DNA from: CAKUFA01 sp963627465
GTDB taxonomy: Bacteria > Bacillota > Clostridia > Christensenellales > Aristaeellaceae
DNA length: 64,000 nucleotides
Assembly: GCA_963627465.1 (NCBI GenBank)
Contig: CAVGBO010000014.1
Location: 1-64,000 of the forward strand
Reading direction: 5' to 3'
A program made the translations under genes and the position numbers. The notes under the pieces are model-generated. The model was given only the letters and a program-made list of their open reading frames with translations. It was not told where the DNA came from and did not search any database. Each line of letters opens with the position of its first letter. The first letter of the stretch is position 1. Positions 60,970 to 64,000 of this stretch are shown piece by piece.

Positions 60970-62418
60970 TTATGCGTTTTCCAACCGCTTCAAGCCGTCA
61001 TCAATGCGGCGGAGAGTTTCTTCCCGTCCCAGCAGCCAAGCAATTTCAATGGCTCCGCCGGGGGTGGAAACCTGTCCGGAAATGGCAATCCGCAGGGGCC
61101 ACAGGGCAGCGGCGTTCTTCATGCCGGCTTCCGCAATGGCAGCCATCAGAGCATCATGAATGGCAGGCTCTGTCCACTCCACCTTTTCCATTACGGGGCG
61201 CAGCAGCGTCAGTGCCTTCCGGGACACTTCCGGATCGGTCTTGCTCTTCTTGTTGGTGTAAATGGCCACGTCATAGTCCGGCAGTTCGCCCAGGAACTTC
61301 ACCATATCCGGCACCCGGTTGAACACTTCCGTACGGGTCTGCATCAACTCTGCCAGCCGCTTGTAGTCAATGTTCTTGCCGGCCAGTACCTTATCAAACC
61401 AAGGCGTTACCATTTCCAGATACTTTTCGGGAGACAGGCGGCGGATATATTCCGCATTGAACCAAGTCAGCTTGTCAATGTCGAAAATGCCGGGTGCCTT
61501 GTTCAGCCGGTGAACATCGAATACTTCCACCAATTCATCCATGGTGAAGAATTCCCGATCGTCACCGGGGTTCCAGCCCACCAGCACCAGATAGTTGATC
61601 AATGCCTCGGTCAGATAGCCCTTCTCCACAAAGTCGGAATAGTAGGCGTCTCCGTCCCGCTTGCTCAGCTTATGATGAGCATCCCGCATAACGGTAGGCA
61701 GGTGGATGTACTGGGGCACGTCCCAGCCGAAGGCCTCATACAGCAGGTTGTACTTCGGGGTGGAAGACAGATACTCCATGCCCCGCATCACGTGGGTAAT
61801 GCCCATCAGATGGTCATCAATCACGTTGGCGAAATTGTAGGTGGGCATACCGTCCTGCTTAATAAGCACCATGTCATCCAAAGTGTCATTGGGGAAGGTC
61901 ATGTGGCCGAAAACCAGGTCATCATAGCTGGTTTCCCCTTCCGTAGGCGCATTCTGACGAATCACGTAGGGCACGCCTGCATCCAGCTTTGCCTGAATCT
62001 CTTCCTTGCTCATGTGCAGGCAATGCTTGTCGTACTTGAACACTTCGCCCCGCTTTTCAGCCTCGGCACGGCGTTCGTCCAGCTCCTCCTTGGTGCAGAA
62101 GCAGTAATAGGCATGGCCGGATTCCACCAGCTGCTGGGCATAGGGCAGGTACAGGGACTTCCGCTCGGACTGGATATAGGGGCCGCAGGGACCGCCTACG
62201 TCAGGACCTTCGTCCCAGTTCATGCCGCAGCCCTTCAGGGTTTCGTAAATGACTTCGGTAGCACCCTCCACAAAGCGTTCCTGATCCGTGTCCTCAATGC
62301 GGAGAATGAACTTGCCGCCCATCTTCCGGGCGAACAGGTAATTATACAGGGCGGTACGCAATCCGCCCAGGTGCATGAAGCCCGTAGGGCTGGGTGCAAA
62401 TCGAGTTCTGACTTCCAT
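60970..62418 (-). CDS. gltX: Glutamyl-tRNA synthetase
   Basis: Charges tRNA-Glu. 482 residues. HIGH-type motif PSPTGFMHLGGLR at the N-terminus; the KMSKS-type motif is KLSKRDGD. It has the class-Ic bacterial fold. ATG 62418 follows GGAGGAAAG; an upstream reading to 62475 is rejected. It lies about 100 bases downstream of glnS. Confidence 0.96.
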   Translation of the reverse strand: MEVRTRFAPSPTGFMHLGGLRTALYNYLFARKMGGKFILRIEDTDQERFVEGATEVIYETLKGCGMNWDEGPDVGGPCGPYIQSERKSLYLPYAQQLVESGHAYYCFCTKEELDERRAEAEKRGEVFKYDKHCLHMSKEEIQAKLDAGVPYVIRQNAPTEGETSYDDLVFGHMTFPNDTLDDMVLIKQDGMPTYNFANVIDDHLMGITHVMRGMEYLSSTPKYNLLYEAFGWDVPQYIHLPTVMRDAHHKLSKRDGDAYYSDFVEKGYLTEALINYLVLVGWNPGDDREFFTMDELVEVFDVHRLNKAPGIFDIDKLTWFNAEYIRRLSPEKYLEMVTPWFDKVLAGKNIDYKRLAELMQTRTEVFNRVPDMVKFLGELPDYDVAIYTNKKSKTDPEVSRKALTLLRPVMEKVEWTEPAIHDALMAAIAEAGMKNAAALWPLRIAISGQVSTPGGAIEIAWLLGREETLRRIDDGLKRLENA

Positions 62419-62472
62419 TTTCTTTCCTCCATGGCAGAAATCCCGCAGGGCTGCTGCCGCTTTGATGCATAG

Positions 62473-62507
62473 CATGCTCCGACCGGCAAAAGATCGGTCG
62501 GAGCATG
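62473..62507 (-). other. Long hairpin between glnS and gltX
   Basis: A perfect 13-bp inverted repeat (CATGCTCCGACCG, 62473-62485, with 62495-62507) and 9-base loop. On the minus strand no T-run follows, so it is probably a transcript-stabilising or processing site rather than a simple terminator; it would partly separate glnS from gltX. Confidence 0.6.
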
Positions 62508-62516
62508 AAAAAGTTG

Positions 62517-64000
62517 TTACTTGGCCTGCTTGGCGTAGGTATCCCGAAGGCCAACGGTACGGTTATACACAGGCATTTCCGGCGTGGAGTCCGGATCCTT
62601 GCAGAAGTAGCCGGTACGCAGGAACTGGAAGGTAGTGCCGGTTTCGCAATCCCGCACGGCAGGCTCGGCAACGCCGTGAAGCACCGTCAGGCTGTTGGGG
62701 TTCAGGCGGCTGATGAAATCCTTCTTGTTCGCAGGAGCAGCCGCTTCGCCTTCGGTCTCGGCTTCAGGTTCTTCTTCCAGATCTTCCATGGCATTCAGCA
62801 GGGGATCATACAGGCGAGCCTCGAAGGGCACTGCATCCACGGCACTGACCCAGTGAAGCACCTTGCCCTTGATCTTCCGATCCGCACCGGCAGTACCGGA
62901 AGCAGAATCCATATCCACGGTGCAGTGGACTTCAATGACCTGTCCATCCGCATCCTTCACACATTCGTCGCAGCGGACAATGTAGGCACCCTTCAGCCGC
63001 ACTTCAAAGCCGGGATACATGCGCTGGAACTTCTTCGCAGGCACTTCCATAAAGTCATCCTGCTCAATGTACAGCTCTCTGCCGAAGTGCACGGTGTGGC
63101 TGCCCATCTCCGGGTGATCCGGATGATTCTCCATGGTCAGGGTATCCACCCGATCCTCCGGCCAGTTGGTCAGCACCACCTTCAAGGGCTTCAGCACGGC
63201 CATGGCACGGGGAGACTTGTCCCCCAAGTCATCACGGACGCAGCTTTCCAGCAGGGCAAAGTCCACGGTGGAGTCTGCCTTGCTCATGCCGATGCGATCC
63301 ACAAAGTCCCGAATGGCTTCGCCGGTATAGCCCCGGCGGCGCATAGCGGACAAGGTAGGCATCCGGGGATCATCCCAGCCGCTGACATAGCCGCCCTCCA
63401 CCAACTGCCGCAGGTAACGCTTGCTCATGATGGTCTGGGTAATGTTCAGCCGAGCAAACTCGATCTGCCGAGGCTTGGCCGGCAGCATGTTCTGGCTGTG
63501 CTCCACCACCCAGTCATACAGGGGACGATGAATCTCATACTCCAGGGAGCACAGGGAATGGCTGATGCCTTCCAGTGCGTCGCCAATGGGATGAGCAAAG
63601 TCATACATGGGATAGATGCACCACTTGTTGCCCGTGCGCCAATGTTCCTTGTACAGGATGCGGTACATGGCCGGGTCACGCATGACGATGTTGGGGGAAG
63701 CCATATCAATCTTCATGCGCAGGGTCTTGCTGCCTTCCGGAAATTCACCTGCCCGCATACGGCGGAACAGATCCAGACTTTCCTCCGCAGGGCGATCCCG
63801 CCAAGGACTATTCTTGCCGGGCTCCGTCAGGGTGCCACGATAGGCACGCATTTCATCCTTACTCAGCTCATCCACGTAGGCCAGACCACGCTTGATCCAG
63901 TCTTCCGCAATGGCATAGCACTGATCATAATAATCGCTGGCATAGTACAATCCGCCGGTCCAGGTAAAGCCCAGCCAGTTAATATCCCGCTTAATGGCCT
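62517..64000 (-). CDS. glnS: Glutaminyl-tRNA synthetase (5' end cut by window edge)
   Basis: Charges tRNA-Gln directly. About 494 residues are visible; the N-terminal part with the HIGH motif lies beyond base 64000. The class-I MSKR motif (KMSKS loop) is in TIMSKRYLRQL; other GlnRS features are AIKRDINWLGFTWTGGLYY and LRMKIDMASPN. An acidic insertion (EDLEEEPEAETEGEAA) interrupts the C-terminal anticodon-binding part near the end. The reading frame is open through the right edge. Confidence 0.95.
   Translation of the reverse strand, partial: AIKRDINWLGFTWTGGLYYASDYYDQCYAIAEDWIKRGLAYVDELSKDEMRAYRGTLTEPGKNSPWRDRPAEESLDLFRRMRAGEFPEGSKTLRMKIDMASPNIVMRDPAMYRILYKEHWRTGNKWCIYPMYDFAHPIGDALEGISHSLCSLEYEIHRPLYDWVVEHSQNMLPAKPRQIEFARLNITQTIMSKRYLRQLVEGGYVSGWDDPRMPTLSAMRRRGYTGEAIRDFVDRIGMSKADSTVDFALLESCVRDDLGDKSPRAMAVLKPLKVVLTNWPEDRVDTLTMENHPDHPEMGSHTVHFGRELYIEQDDFMEVPAKKFQRMYPGFEVRLKGAYIVRCDECVKDADGQVIEVHCTVDMDSASGTAGADRKIKGKVLHWVSAVDAVPFEARLYDPLLNAMEDLEEEPEAETEGEAAAPANKKDFISRLNPNSLTVLHGVAEPAVRDCETGTTFQFLRTGYFCKDPDSTPEMPVYNRTVGLRDTYAKQAK

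Noticed and set aside
60384..60970. Vitamin riboswitch ahead of the ECF S components
   Set aside because: The gaps are only 25 and 13 bases, too short for one.

Overview
The window looks like a chromosomal segment of an uncultured, probably gut- or rumen-dwelling member of the Bacillota (class Clostridia). It is moderately GC-rich, with strong AGGAGG-type ribosome binding sites and TTGACA/TATAAT promoters. Gene-order blocks typical of Firmicutes support this: priA-def-fmt-rsmB-rlmN-prpC-prkC-rsgA-rpe, murB-rapZ-whiA-crh-like, soj-spo0J, a CtsR-type operator at clpB, and both GlnRS and GluRS. A 356-base run of N inside murB shows that it is a scaffolded assembly, perhaps a metagenome-assembled genome. 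I see no rRNA, tRNA, CRISPR array, insertion sequence or prophage.

Layout. 1-5,526 (minus) is a sugar-utilisation operon: solute-binding protein, two MalF/MalG-type permeases and a GH2 beta-glycosidase cut by the left edge, with a PAS/HTH regulator upstream. 6,504-10,924 (plus) is a second ABC importer of the iron(III)/aminoethylphosphonate/polyamine type with a fused double permease. 11,019-12,107 is an exported FMN split-barrel-like protein. 12,268-15,619 (minus) is rfbACBD for dTDP-L-rhamnose, followed by a YitT-type membrane protein. 16,639-21,380 (plus) is a CotH kinase-domain surface protein with three lamin-tail domains, a DUF4956 membrane protein and a soluble VTC polyphosphate-polymerase-type protein. 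21,486-25,928 (plus) holds murB, rapZ, whiA, an HPr-like protein lacking the phosphocarrier histidine, fructokinase and DUF3842. 26,060-29,212 (plus) holds a BTAD regulator, a DUF5711 protein and thymidine kinase.

29,254-40,107 (minus) is one tightly overlapped housekeeping operon from priA to rpe, joining replication restart, translation start, rRNA methylation, Ser/Thr kinase-phosphatase signalling and ribosome maturation. 40,234-43,544 (plus) has pyrrolidone-carboxylate peptidase, an exported transglutaminase-like protein, guanine deaminase and a DUF3955 protein. 43,546-47,850 has a GNAT acetyltransferase, a TetR regulator, and an aminotransferase plus a probable Re-citrate synthase behind a structured leader. 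47,913-56,503 (minus) runs soj, spo0J, a sugar transferase, a split transketolase, LicD, a WalJ-like hydrolase, a CPBP protease and an ABC-F ATPase. 56,806-59,403 is clpB. 59,500-64,000 (minus) is glnS (cut by the right edge), gltX, two ECF S components and mscL.

The least explained unit is the CotH-DUF4956-VTC module, which may couple polyphosphate-like chemistry at the membrane to a surface protein kinase fold. Other points of interest are a leader that hides the aminotransferase ribosome binding site, a thrice-repeated operator-like motif at the BTAD regulator, and the lack of a lipobox in both solute-binding proteins.
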